Shown: piece after piece, positions 38,851 to 48,219 of the stretch
Layout: every line of letters starts with the position of its first letter
Numbering within the stretch: the stretch's first letter is position 1
From: JAFGCY01 sp964609245
GTDB lineage: Bacteria; 4484-113; JAFGCY01
NCBI GenBank assembly: GCA_964609245.1
Contig: CAZSSB010000004.1
Location: forward strand, 62,001-126,000
Length of the DNA: 64,000 nt
Direction: 5' to 3'
Position numbers and translations under genes: made by a program
The notes under the pieces: model-generated
Seen by the model: only the letters and a program-made list of their open reading frames with translations
Databases searched by the model: none
What the model was told of the DNA's origin: nothing

Positions 38851-39513
38851 ATGCCTACTCCTGAGATCGAGCGGCGCTGGCGGGAAGCGGTGCGCGGCCG
38901 CGCGGATGAAATCGAGGCTGCCGGCGCGTCTTTCACGGATGTGCTGCGGCTGATGGCCCACCTGCGCAGCGCCGACGGCTGCCCCTGGGATCGCGAGCAG
39001 AGTCTCGCCAGCCTCCGCCAGTACGTCCGTGAGGAGGCCGACGAGGTCTGTGAGGCCATCGACCGCATCCTGGCGCTCGAGGAGGAGCTGCGCCACCGCC
39101 ACGGCCAGCCGCCAGCCGATCCCAGCCCTCCCGCGGGCCAAGACAAAGCGCGCACGAGCAAGAAGGGCCACACCATCGGCCATCATCCCCATCGCGACGA
39201 CTTCGATGCGGCCGTTTCCGCCAGCGGCGCACCCTTACCTGCGGAACTCACAGCGGAGCAGCAGCGGGAGCTGGATGGGCTGTACCGGGAACTATACAAG
39301 GAGCTGGGCGATCTTCTGCTGCAGGCCGCGTTTCAGGGCGACATCCTGCACGCGATGGGCCGCCCCGGCGTCGGCCACAGCCTGGAGCTGCTGATCGCCA
39401 AGCTGATCCACCGCCACCCCCACGTCTACGGTGACCGCGAGGTGATCGACAGCGCGGAAGTCCTCCGGAATTGGGAGGAAATCAAGCGCGCGGAAGGCCT
39501 CGCGGGTGAGTGA
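38851..39513 (+). CDS. mazG: MazG nucleotide pyrophosphohydrolase with internal insertion
   Basis: 220 residues. The first MazG helix pair is typical: 'MAHLRSADGCPWDREQSLAS' and 'VREEADEVCEAIDRIL' (EExxE). The second metal motif, in 'YKELGDLLLQAAFQGDIL', follows only after about 75 extra residues of Pro/His/Lys-rich and helical sequence (about 83-155). The end 'LLIAKLIHRHPHVYGD' is standard. MazG hydrolyses (d)NTPs to NMP and PPi. TAACAT lies 7 nt before the ATG, so the mRNA may be leaderless. Confidence 0.88.
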   Translation: MPTPEIERRWREAVRGRADEIEAAGASFTDVLRLMAHLRSADGCPWDREQSLASLRQYVREEADEVCEAIDRILALEEELRHRHGQPPADPSPPAGQDKARTSKKGHTIGHHPHRDDFDAAVSASGAPLPAELTAEQQRELDGLYRELYKELGDLLLQAAFQGDILHAMGRPGVGHSLELLIAKLIHRHPHVYGDREVIDSAEVLRNWEEIKRAEGLAGE

Positions 39514-39566
39514 ACCACCGCCTGCCAGTCAGCGTCTGAAGGGTATAATCACTTATTCCAACCAGG

Positions 39567-41396
39567 ATGGCACTATCCACTATGTATCAACGCCTAATGG
39601 CCGCACTGATTATCACCGCCGTGCTGGCGGCATTTCTGGCCACCGCTTCGGCGCAGCCGGCCCGCACCACCGCTGACCTGCCACTCAGCGAAGTCCACAA
39701 CCGCGAGATTCTGGTCGAGCTGGACCCGTCCCGCGGTGCCAAGTCCGTCAGCGCCTTCTGTGCGGCAACCGGCCTTGTGCATCAGCGCACGCGGCCGCTC
39801 AGCTACGCCACGTACGAAGTGGTACGCGTGCCGGCGGACCAGGACTACCATGCCGTGCTGGCGGCGCTGGAGGCCGATCCGCGGGTGGCGACCGTCGGGC
39901 CCAACGTGATCAAACGCGTCAGCGAGACGGTGCTAAACGACCCGCTGCTGCTCAACACCGCCACCAGCGTGGCTGAGGGGTTGACCGAGCCTCACGCGCT
40001 GAACAACCAGTGGGCGCTGCTGCTGACCCGCTGCCCGGAGGCCTGGGACTACTCTACCGGCCGCCAGGAGGTGATCGTCGCGGTGCTGGACACCGGCGTC
40101 AACTTCGATCACGAGGACCTGCAGGGCGCGTTCTGGACCAACACCGGCGAGACACCGGACAACAGCGTGGACGATGACCTCAACGGGTACGTCGACGACT
40201 ACCTGGGCTACGACTTCCATCACAACGAGGGCGCGGGGCGCGATACCGACCCGACCGATCCGACCAGTGAGTACATCTCCCATGGCAATGCCACCACCTC
40301 GATCGTGGCCGCCCGCGGGGACAACGCCTTGGGCCTCGCCGGTGTGGCCGGCGGCAACGGCAGCGGCACCGGCGTACGGGTGATGGCACTGCGCGTCGGC
40401 ACCAACACCGACATCACGGTCGACGCCGAGATCGACGCCATTGACTATGCCATCGCCAACGGCGCCAACATCATCTCCATGAGCTTCGGCGGCGCCTCCG
40501 GCGGCCCGCCGGAGGAGAATGCCATCAATCGCGCCTGGGACGAGGGGCTCTACATCGTTGCCGCATCGGGCAACGTCGGTCAGGGCAATCAGTCTGGCGG
40601 CGAGGACCTGATTGACCTGCCGGCGGGCTTTGACAACTGCGTGGCGATCGGCGCCAGCAGTATCTTCCCATCCCAGGGCCTTACGGGCTCGACTCCGGTG
40701 GTCGACGAGAACATTGCGAACTACAGCAAGACTGGTCCGGAGACCGAGATTGTGGCACCGGGCACGCACATCCTCTGCGCCGGGCGGCAGTCCGCCACCT
40801 ACTCCAATCTCGCGCACCAGTTCACCGGCACCTCAGCCGCCACGCCACTGGTCGCCGGATTGGCTGCGCTGCTCTGGAGCCTCGACATCGAGGTCAATGG
40901 CACCATCACCAAGACTAATGCGGACATCCGGGGCTACATCAGAGACACTGCCGTGGACCTGGGTTTCACCACCGACGAGCAGGGCCACGGCCGCATCGAC
41001 GCGCTGGCGGCCGCGCGGCAGATCATTCCCAATCCGCCACCCGAGCACGGTGACGCCAACGGCGACGAGATCGTCGATGAGGCCGACCTGACCATCGTCG
41101 TGGGCCTTGACGGCGTCAGTTCCGGCAGCGCCAGCTACAACGAGGGCGCGGACTACGACAGCAACGGCGTGATCAACAACCAGGACGTACTGGCAATCAT
41201 CACCAGGATCGCCGGCCAGGCCGACGGTGATACCGACGACGACGGCGACGTGGACATGGACGATGTCGAGGTCCTGCGCCAGCTGTTCGGAGTGGCCGCC
41301 GGCGATGCCGCGTATGATGCCGTGGCCGACGCCGACCGCAACGGCGTGATCGACGAACTGGATCTCTTCGTGGTGGGACGCAACTTCGGCAGCTAG
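39567..41396 (+). CDS. Exported subtilisin-like protease with dockerin-type repeats
   Basis: 609 residues: signal peptide (about 1-29), an inhibitor-like propeptide (about 45-115), an S8 catalytic domain (about 140-480) and a C-terminal tail of four Asp-rich loops. Catalytic residues: Asp in 'VAVLDTGVNFDHEDL', His in 'SHGNATTSIVA' (Asn replaces the usual Thr of HGT) and Ser in 'GTSAATPLVAGL'. The tail loops ('GDANGDEIVDEADL', 'DYDSNGVINNQDVL', 'DTDDDGDVDMDDV', 'DADRNGVIDELDL') are dockerin/EF-hand-like calcium sites. The dockerin type resembles that in the selenoproteins at 43-51 kb. A TATAAT at 39542-39547 lies 20 nt upstream. Confidence 0.9.
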   Translation: MALSTMYQRLMAALIITAVLAAFLATASAQPARTTADLPLSEVHNREILVELDPSRGAKSVSAFCAATGLVHQRTRPLSYATYEVVRVPADQDYHAVLAALEADPRVATVGPNVIKRVSETVLNDPLLLNTATSVAEGLTEPHALNNQWALLLTRCPEAWDYSTGRQEVIVAVLDTGVNFDHEDLQGAFWTNTGETPDNSVDDDLNGYVDDYLGYDFHHNEGAGRDTDPTDPTSEYISHGNATTSIVAARGDNALGLAGVAGGNGSGTGVRVMALRVGTNTDITVDAEIDAIDYAIANGANIISMSFGGASGGPPEENAINRAWDEGLYIVAASGNVGQGNQSGGEDLIDLPAGFDNCVAIGASSIFPSQGLTGSTPVVDENIANYSKTGPETEIVAPGTHILCAGRQSATYSNLAHQFTGTSAATPLVAGLAALLWSLDIEVNGTITKTNADIRGYIRDTAVDLGFTTDEQGHGRIDALAAARQIIPNPPPEHGDANGDEIVDEADLTIVVGLDGVSSGSASYNEGADYDSNGVINNQDVLAIITRIAGQADGDTDDDGDVDMDDVEVLRQLFGVAAGDAAYDAVADADRNGVIDELDLFVVGRNFGS

Positions 41397-41408
41397 CCGC
41401 AGCCCCAG

Positions 41409-41711
41409 CTAGTCGGACGAGTTGCGCGGTGGCTTGCGCCGCGGGTGTTTCTCCACGTACTTCGCCGCGTACTTCACAGCGTCGCGCACCTTCTCCTTCA
41501 TCGTCTCCAGCGGCTCGCCGGCCAGATAGAACGCGGCGTCGACGCTGTGGCGCACGTAGCGCGGCGGCAGCTGGTTCAGCGCCAGGCAGGCGACGTCCTC
41601 CAGCGCCCCGGGGATCTTGGCGAGCTCCGAATCGGCATACTCCGCCATCAGGTGCTCCACCACCAGCCGGTGGAAATAGTTTTCTACCTTGTCGAAGTTG
41701 AACTTCGCCAT
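41409..41711 (-). CDS. ComFB-family protein
   Basis: 100 residues: 'NYFHRLVVEHLMAEY', 'CALNQLPPRYVRHSVDAAFY'-like segment (here 'LALNQLPPRYVRHSVDAAF') and a basic C-terminus 'EKHPRRKPPRN'. This matches the late competence protein ComFB, a small helical family that in other bacteria has been linked to motility and second-messenger sensing. No Zn cysteines are present. It lies 12 bp from the convergent subtilase gene and near flagellar genes. Confidence 0.75.
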   Translation of the reverse strand: MAKFNFDKVENYFHRLVVEHLMAEYADSELAKIPGALEDVACLALNQLPPRYVRHSVDAAFYLAGEPLETMKEKVRDAVKYAAKYVEKHPRRKPPRNSSD

Positions 41712-41740
41712 GTGGCCTGGCTTCTCTCTCAGCTTGGGCG

Positions 41741-42169
41741 CTACTCGATCAGCAGACCGGGCAGCCCCGTATCCGGCTCCAGTTCGCGGTACATCCTGAC
41801 CGGCTCGTCGATCACCACAATCGCGATCTCCAGCGTCACCCCCGCCTGGGCCGCGATCACGTGGCCGCCGAACACCTGATACTCCTCATTGGCGCACATC
41901 GCGTGCAGGTGCGCCATCAACTCGCCGTACTTCTCCGCGACGTTGCCCGCCAGCGTCAGACACTCGAAGCGACCCTCAAAGCGTTTCGATTCATAGCGGC
42001 CCTTGCCCACGAAAAACCCCAGCTCGGGATCGGCGAGCATACCTATTCCCGACGCCACGAACCCGCCCCGGGCGCCGTGTTGCCGGCAGGCCTCCAGGAT
42101 CGAGGCATGGACGTCCTCGCCGGGTTCGAGTCGTATCGCGATAGTGTTGGCTGTCCGTGCTGCGTGCAT
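41741..42169 (-). CDS. PPC domain (DUF296) protein
   Basis: 142 residues from the ATG at 42169. The PPC/DUF296 fold is recognised by 'IAIRLEPGEDVHASILEACRQHG', 'GGFVASGIGM', 'LTLAGNVAEKYGELMAHLHAMCA' and 'VFGGHVIAAQAGVTLEIAI'. The bacterial metal-site residues (His in 'HLH' and 'GGHV') are present. Stand-alone bacterial PPC proteins form trimers and are thought to be DNA-binding or metabolic; the function is unknown. A GGTATAAC box lies upstream on the minus strand. Confidence 0.8.
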   Translation of the reverse strand: MHAARTANTIAIRLEPGEDVHASILEACRQHGARGGFVASGIGMLADPELGFFVGKGRYESKRFEGRFECLTLAGNVAEKYGELMAHLHAMCANEEYQVFGGHVIAAQAGVTLEIAIVVIDEPVRMYRELEPDTGLPGLLIE

Positions 42170-42218
42170 TGGCGGCTCCCGTCGAGAACTGGCTTTGGTT
42201 ATACCATGTGGCGGTGCC

Positions 42219-42617
42219 CTAGCCCTCAAGGTCCATGCAGCTCAAGAGCCTGGCCCGGGCACGTGCCGGATCGATGGTGTACTTGTGCCCCAGTGCCCGC
42301 GAGCTGCTGGCGTGTTTGAGCTCACCGGCGATGGCCTGCAGGCGCTCGGCGGCGAAGGTCGCCAGCTCCCGCTGCACCTGCCCGATCCGACGCAGGCGCT
42401 CCTCCCTGGTGTGCGCCGGATCGCTGAGCACTTCGTCGTCCAGTCCGTCGAGACTTCGAAGCCGCGAGGACAGCTCGTTCGTCAGCGGCTCCAGATCCTC
42501 CAGCTTGTCGCTGACCAGCACCGCCAGCAGCTCCGCCTGGATCTCCTCGATACGCCCCAGCAGCGTTTCCGGGCTGATTCGCTTGCTGAGGGGCGCGCTG
42601 TCGTTCCTGAGCGCCAT
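42219..42617 (-). CDS. Helical protein after fliS, possible FlgN/FliT-type chaperone
   Basis: 132 residues from the ATG at 42617, 4 bp after the fliS stop. It is almost wholly helical: 'SPETLLGRIEEIQAELLAVL', 'LEDLEPLTNELSSRLRSL', 'LRRIGQVQRELATFAAERLQ'. Size, helicity and its place after fliS suggest a FlgN/FliT-like export chaperone, but I see no diagnostic motif. Confidence 0.55.
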   Translation of the reverse strand: MALRNDSAPLSKRISPETLLGRIEEIQAELLAVLVSDKLEDLEPLTNELSSRLRSLDGLDDEVLSDPAHTREERLRRIGQVQRELATFAAERLQAIAGELKHASSSRALGHKYTIDPARARARLLSCMDLEG

Positions 42618-42621
42618 GCTT

Positions 42622-43125
42622 TCAGCCTGTGATGTCCAGTGACTTGGAGCGCTTCTCGGCCTCAGCGGCGCCTCGGTCTTCTTCGCTTGCCTGCGCCGCA
42701 ACCGCCGCCTGCGACTCGGCAGGCGCACTTGCCGCCGCCGGTGTCGCCGTCCCAGCGCCGTTAGTGAAGGCATCCCGCCAGGACTCCAGCAGGGGCTCGA
42801 TGATCTCCTGGGCCTGCTTGAGCAGGGCCGGGTCCTTCTTGATATTCGCTTCCTTCAGCAGGTGGAGCACGTAGTCGTAGCACTGCTCCAGCCGCGCGGC
42901 AATCTCGCCGCCCTGCTCGAAGTCGAGCGTCGCCATCAACTCGGCGACGATCGCATAGGCGCGCAGGATGCCGTTGTGCGCCCCCTCCATGTCGCCCTGG
43001 GCGATGCAGTGCTGCGCGATGCGCATGAAGCGGATCGCTCCCTCGTACATCATTTCCACGAGCTTGAGCGGATCGGCCTGCGTCACCGCGGTCGCCTGGT
43101 AGTGCTTATAGTGATCCGTAGCCAT
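42622..43125 (-). CDS. fliS: Flagellin export chaperone FliS
   Basis: 167 residues from the ATG at 43125. The FliS signature is plain: 'YQATAVTQADPLKLVEMMYEGAIRFM', shown in the parts 'QADPLKLVEMMYEGAI' and 'RFM', then 'HNGILRAYAIVAELMATLDF' and 'CYDYVLHLLKEANIKKD'. A 35-residue Ala/Glu-rich tail ends the protein. It binds the flagellin C-terminus in the cytoplasm before export. No flagellin gene is in the window. Confidence 0.9.
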   Translation of the reverse strand: MATDHYKHYQATAVTQADPLKLVEMMYEGAIRFMRIAQHCIAQGDMEGAHNGILRAYAIVAELMATLDFEQGGEIAARLEQCYDYVLHLLKEANIKKDPALLKQAQEIIEPLLESWRDAFTNGAGTATPAAASAPAESQAAVAAQASEEDRGAAEAEKRSKSLDITG

Positions 43126-43250
43126 GCTGCCTCGGCGCTCCACCAGCTATATCGGCAACCGGAGCCCCCGACTACAGCCGATGGGACAGTGCCTGGCACA
43201 ACTCCGGACCTGCGTTGGGGCCCGTGTGGCGCACGATGTCTCAGGGGTGC

Positions 43251-45587
43251 CTAGTTGACGCCCAGGCACTCCTTGACAGTGTTCTCCACGTTGCCGAATC
43301 CGTAGGAGGTCTTGCGGATGTGCCCGTCCTTGTCAACCACGATCATGTAGTCAAACGAGCCACTGAAACCGTAGGCTGACCACACACTCGACGGTGCACC
43401 CTTGAAGTTGTGCAGGTGCGTATAACCATTGGAACTGAAATGGCCCTTAACCCACGTGTTGGTGGTACTGCTGGTGCTGCCGATGATGTACAGCCCCTGG
43501 CTTGCGTAACTTGCTGCATCTGCTTCTAAACCCGGTAACCCCGAGATACAGCTGCTTCAACTGCTCTCCCAGCGTTCCATTACAACCACGTGTTCACCGT
43601 CGGCGTAGTACGAGAACGGCCGGCTGGGCAGGATGCTGCCGCTGATCGACAGCGCTTCCAGGCACTCGGCATTGAAATCGATGAAGCTGCCATTGTCGCC
43701 CAGCGTTGTCTTGATGTTCTCGAAGGTCATATAGAGCGTCAGCGACTCAGAATCGGATGCCTCACCGTTGTAGGCGGTGCACGTCACCGTCACCGGCTCC
43801 ACGGGCGTCCCCGGCTGCGGCTCCCAGGTGACACTGGGACCCGTTCCCTGAACCGGGCTCATCGGTGTCGATGTCTCCCAGACGTAGCTGGTTGCTGCCG
43901 GGGTGGTTGAGACCGTGATGTGCGACGGCATGCCGGGGTCACCCAGGTAGTAGTGCGTCGTCTTGTCGGTTGCCAGCGAGTTGATCACGATGGTTGCCGT
44001 GTACTCGCTGGGCGTATTCCCGACGATGTCCGAAGGATCGCCCTCGACACCCTCATTGCTGACGGCTGTCACGTAGTATTCGTAGTACATCCCTGCGGTC
44101 AGCCCCGTATCCGGATGACTGGTCTGGGTCTCGTTCTTCTCCACCAGGAAGCTGAACTCGGCCTCCCCCTGCGGCTTGCGATAGACGTTGTACTTATCGA
44201 CCGCACTGCCGTCGATCGGTGGGTCCCAGCTGACTTCGATCGCCTTGTCGACCATGATGTTGTTGTCAGCAACCGGGTTCTGGGGGATGCCCGGCGGCGG
44301 AGCGAAATAGGGGGTGATCGCCGCCGCCTGCACGTAGCCGCTGTACAGACTGGTGAAGTCCCGCGCCCGTACACGGTAGTCATAGTCCTGTTCCACGAAC
44401 GTCGGATCGTTGTCGGTGTAGGTCGTCGTGTTGCCAACCGCCACCGCCTCGCCCCAGGTGCTGTCCGCCGTGAGCTTCCGCTCTACCTCGTAGCCCGCCA
44501 CATCCGCGCTCGGCGACTCAGTCCAGGTCAGCTGCACCGTCTGATGACCCGTACCGGAGGTGGACGTCGCCAGCACATCCGACGGATCCTCCGGTGGGCC
44601 CGGCACGTCGACGATCGTGGCCGGCTCGGAGACCGGTCCGGGATTGGCCAGGTCGTCCGAGGCCACCGGGCGCACGGTGAAGTCCACGCTGCCGCCCGGC
44701 AGGTTCGCGACGAAGGTGTACACAATCGGCTCTGTCACGTCATCGTCGAAGTTGGTGCGGTTGGCCGTGATGCCGGTCCCATATGCAGTGCTGCCCGTCT
44801 CATCCAGGTACAGGATGTAGCCGTTGCACCGGCTGCCGAAGTTGGCGCCGATCTGGGTGATGTCGGCCACCGTGATGCGGCCGTCCTTGTTGCCGTCCGC
44901 GAGCCCGATCCGCAGTGGGTCGGCATGCGTGGCGACCTCCATCTCGTAGTAGATCCCCAGTGGCGTGAGGTCGGCCACGCCGACCTCGCTGTCGTTGTTG
45001 TAATCCCCGACGTTCTTCTCCGTCCAGCGCAGCGTGGCGGTGGAACCATCCCCGGCCTGCTCAACGATCTGCAGGTCCGTCACCACGTTATAGGTGCCCT
45101 TGGGCGAGACCGAGACGCTACGGGAGATGCCCACGGGCCCAGCGGCGAACTGCACTGTTGCGAGGACTCCCTCACCGGTTCCCGCCACCGCATCAGAGTC
45201 AGTGATCTGGACGATGCCGACGGGAACAACATCAGCCAGGTCTGTCACCGCCAACGACAGAATCTGTCCTTCGCCGCCCAGAAAGCCTCCGATCTCAGCG
45301 CCAACCGGCTGGTAGCTGGTACCGTCGAAGTGCACCTCGAAGAACGCCGATTGCAGAGCCCGAGCCTCGGTCGCACGCACGGTCACGCTTGCCCCAGCGC
45401 CTTCCCATGCAACCTCCAGCACCGGCGTATACGATCCCTGCCCCTCCAGCGCCGTGACGCTGAACGCGCTCGCATCGCGCTCCGGAACGGGTGCAACACC
45501 ACGATTCGACGTCGCACACGCTACCAGCATACACAGCAGAGCGGCAACAGCGATGCCGGTCAATACGCGCACTTGCTTGTTACTCAT
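43251..45587 (-). CDS. Selenoprotein 1: lipoprotein with cohesin/dockerin, FnIII and Sec-thioredoxin domains
   Basis: 778 residues if the in-frame TGA at 43559-43557 is read as selenocysteine (Sec677). Lipobox L-V-A-C with Cys24. A cohesin-like beta domain (about 40-175) and dockerin-like calcium loops ('DYNNDSEVGVADL', 'DGNKDGRITVADI', about 190-260) come first. Two fibronectin type III domains (about 330-530) and an Ig/PKD-like domain (about 535-625) follow. The last domain runs through the TGA: 'VVVMERWESS'-U-S-S-C, then 101 open codons containing 'GLYIIGS' and 'YMIVVDKDGHIRKTSYG', a TlpA/thioredoxin pattern. A normal TAG ends it. The usual cis-Pro before the 'IVVDKDG' strand is Asp here. 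AGGTGG lies before the ATG. It is the third gene of a tandem trio. The domain reading is by eye; UGA recoding is inferred from the motif and hairpin. Confidence 0.8.
43513..43559 (-). promoter_or_regulatory. UGA (Sec) codon and SECIS-like hairpin of selenoprotein 1
   Basis: The TGA is 43559-43557. From 43552 a stem GCTGTATCT pairs with AGATGCAGC (ending 43513), 9 bp with one G-T pair. Inside it CGG/CCG closes the loop GGTTA (43540-43536). The loop starts 16 nt after the TGA. Loop G and U are features of bacterial SECIS elements bound by SelB. Confidence 0.65.
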
Positions 45588-45646
45588 CTCACCACCTGGA
45601 ATTGGCCATGCCAGCCGACCCGCGGCCAGTAGTTCTCATTACTTGG

Positions 45647-45672
45647 CGATTCCCTACTAGAATCTACCACAT
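45647..45672 (-). promoter_or_regulatory. Conserved upstream block of selenoprotein 1 (promoter candidate)
   Basis: On the minus strand ATGTGGTA, then 10 nt, then GGGAATCG, about 60-85 nt before the ATG. The same two blocks, 9 nt apart, precede selenoprotein 2. The spacer holds a weak -10-like TTCTAG. It may be a shared promoter or operator. Confidence 0.4.
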
Positions 45673-45768
45673 TCCGGGCCGATGTGAAACCACGCCTGGT
45701 CAGGGATTCCACCCCGCGGCCCTATCGATAGCTGCGTCTCAACAAGCGCCGGGGGCTGAATGCGACGA

Positions 45769-45793
45769 GGGCTTCGCCTGATGGGCGAAGCCC
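45769..45793. terminator. Hairpin in the gap between selenoproteins 1 and 2
   Basis: GGGCTTCGCC-tgatg-GGCGAAGCCC is a perfect 10-bp stem, 26 nt beyond the selenoprotein 2 stop. On the plus strand it is followed by a pyrimidine run (CCTTTCCTTT). On the minus strand, the direction of the genes, there is no T-run. It may still end or protect the selenoprotein 2 transcript. Confidence 0.45.
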
Positions 45794-45819
45794 CCTTTCC
45801 TTTCGGATAGCGATTACGC

Positions 45820-48144
45820 TTACTCAGCCACCCCGAGGCATTCCAGAATCGTCGGCTCGGCTAGCGAAAGCCAGTGATCGGCGTATCGAATGTAGCCGTC
45901 CCGGTCAATCACGAGCTTATAGGGAATGCTGCCGGGGTATCCGCAGTTATACCAGACCGCGTTGTTGAGGTCCGCATGGTAGTTGTGGAGCCACGTGTAT
46001 CCATTCGTGCTGAAGTGACCCGAGGCCCACGTGTTGGTGGTTGTTCTGCTGTTGAGCACGATGTGCAGACCGTCGTCCGTGTACGCCTCGCACATCGCCT
46101 GCATGTCGGAGAACTCTCCAAGACAGCTGCCTCAACCACTCTCCCAGCGGTCGAATACCACCACATGCTCACCGTCGGCGTAGTACGTGAACGGCCGATC
46201 GGGGATCACCTCGCCGCTGAGCTCGATCGCCTCCAGGCAATCCTCAGTGAAGTTGATGAAGTGCCCCTCCTCTCCATATTGGTCGAGAATCGGAGCGTCC
46301 GTCACGTACAGGTCGATAGTGGCCGTATCCTCAGCCGTGCCTTTGTGGACGGTGCAGGTTACAGTCACCTTCACCGGATCCATCCCTGCTGTCGCCGACC
46401 AGGTTGCGGTGCTGTTGTCTCCGACCACCGCACCGCCGGTCGCGCTCCAGTCCACCTCGTCGGGCGTCTCGTCGGTGGTCACCAGCAGGTTCGATGCCGC
46501 TTCCGAGGCGTCGCTGCAGTGGGTCGTCTTGTCCGTGGTGAGCGACAGGATGTGAATCTCCGGCGCGTACACACTGGGCGTGTTGCCGGCCACGTTGCTC
46601 GGGTCGCTGTCTGCCTCGACGCCGAGTGAGACCACGTAGTACTCGTAGTACCAGCCCGGGGTCAGCCCGGTGTGCATGTGGTCCCGATACCCCTTGCCCT
46701 TCACGGCGATACTGCTGAACTCAGACTCCCCCTGCACCTTGCAGAAGACCTCGTACTGCGTCACCATGCTGTCATCACCAGGAGCCTCCCAACGCACTTC
46801 AATCGCGTTGGGCGTCATCAATTGATTGTCCGCAACCACGCTGTGCGGCGGTGGCGGACCCTCGACGAAGTACGGGGTGACCTCGTTGGAGTACGCATAG
46901 GTGCTGACAGCCCCGCTGAAGTCCCGGGCGTGCACGCGGTAGTCGTAGGGCTGCTCAACGAATGTCTCGTCGGTGTCAACGTACGCAGTCAACCCGCTGA
47001 CCTCAATCGGCGCGCCCCAGATGCCGTCTGACACCAGTCTCCGTTCAATGACGTACTTCGACACGTCATCGCTGGGTGAGGGTGTCCATGTCAGATTCAC
47101 CGTCTGGTGGCCCGTCAACGAGTTGCTGGTAGCCACCAGGTTGCTCGGTGGATCAGGTGGGCCCTCCGTATGGACGACTTCCGCCGCGACCGAGACCGGT
47201 CCAACCGGGCTACCTTCCTCTTCCATCGCGCGCACGGTGAACTGGGTGTAGCCCGCCGGCACGTTGGCCGTAAAGGTGTACTCGATAGGGTGCTGGGGAT
47301 CGTCGGCGAAGTCCCCGCGATCGACCGTCATCCCACTGCTGTACTCCACGGTGCCGCCGCTGTCCGTGTACAGCTTGTAGCCCGTGCAGCGGTTACCGAA
47401 GTTGGCCCCGATCTGTGTGATGTCGCCGATAGTGATCCAGCCGTCCCCGTTGCCGTCCGCAAGCCCGACCCGTTCTGGATCGCTGCTCTTGTCCACTTCC
47501 TGCTCGTAGTAGACGCCGATCGGGGTCAGGTCGGGCACGCCAACTTCGCTGTCGTTGTTGTAGTCGCCGACGTTTCGCTGGGTCCACCACAGCGTGGCCG
47601 TACCGGCTTCCTGATCGATGATCTTCAGATCGTCGACCGCGTTATAGGGCTCCATCGGCACACCGGATACGCGGCGGCTCCCGCTGAACGGCTCGGCCCG
47701 AAATTGCACCGTCGCTAGTTCGCCCTCGCCGCTGCGAGGTGCCACCAGTGCGGATCCGATCTGCACGATGCCGATCGGCACGATATCGGGCTGGTCGGTC
47801 AGCGCCAGCGTGACAACCTGGCTCTCACCACCCAGGTAGTCGCCGAACTCCACTCGCTCAGGCGTGTATCTGCCGGCGTCGTAGTGCACGTGCAGCAGCG
47901 CTGCCGTCATCCCTTCCGCGCCAACCGCCCGCACCGTGACCGCCACTCCCGCATCGCCTTCCGTCACTGACAGAACCGGCGTGTACGTCCCCGCTACCCC
48001 CACTGCCTCGGCCGCAAACGACGTACTGGCATCGCGGACTGGCTCGGTCAGAGTGCCACGATTACTCGTCGAGCATGCGGAGAGGACAAAAAGGAGAATC
48101 ACCAAGAACGCGTAGCCGCAACATCGAGTCGCATCGCTCGTCAT
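45820..48144 (-). CDS. Selenoprotein 2: lipoprotein with cohesin/dockerin, FnIII and Sec-thioredoxin domains
   Basis: 774 residues if the TGA at 46134-46132 is Sec671. The start is the ATG at 48144 with AGGTGATGG upstream; frames to 48342 only add non-signal sequence. Lipobox L-S-A-C with Cys24, followed by 'STSNRG', nearly the same as in its two paralogues. Cohesin-like, dockerin-like ('DYNNDSEVGVPDL', 'DGNGDGWITIGDI'), two FnIII and one Ig/PKD-like domain follow. The thioredoxin-like end is 'VVVFDRWESG'-U-G-S-C, then 103 codons including 'GLHIVLNSRTTTNTW', 'NGYTWLHNYHADLNNAVWY' and 'GSIPYKLVIDRDGYIRY', which keeps the cis-Pro of TlpA proteins. It is closest to selenoprotein 1 in the Sec domain. 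A standard gene caller would stop at 46132 and call a separate 94-residue gene after it. Confidence 0.8.
46101..46134 (-). promoter_or_regulatory. UGA (Sec) codon and SECIS-like hairpin of selenoprotein 2
   Basis: TGA is 46134-46132. The stem (46127-46101) pairs GC-TGTC with GACA-(T)-GC and GGAG with CTCC, with TT unpaired on the 5' side and a bulged T on the 3' side. The apical loop is AGTT (46115-46112), 16 nt after the TGA. Ten base pairs in all; the best formed of the three. Confidence 0.7.
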
Positions 48145-48194
48145 GCCATCACCTGCGCTTCTTAGTCTTGCCTGCCGGTCGGCAGCAAGCTTCA

Positions 48195-48219
48195 CGATTC
48201 CCACATAAAAGTACCACAT
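48195..48219 (-). promoter_or_regulatory. Conserved upstream block of selenoprotein 2 (promoter candidate)
   Basis: Minus strand ATGTGGTA, 9 nt, GGGAATCG, located 50-76 nt before the ATG at 48144. It mirrors the block upstream of selenoprotein 1. The spacer contains TTTTATGT, a weak -10. Confidence 0.4.

Noticed and set aside
45769..45793. A confident intrinsic terminator for selenoprotein 2.
   Set aside because: The T-rich side is on the plus strand, against the direction of the gene, so only a weak call is justified.
45820..46104. A separate small gene after selenoprotein 2 (and similarly 48370-48711).
   Set aside because: The frame is continuous with the upstream gene through the UGA, the first ATG lies inside the thioredoxin fold after the redox motif, and no Shine-Dalgarno site fits.
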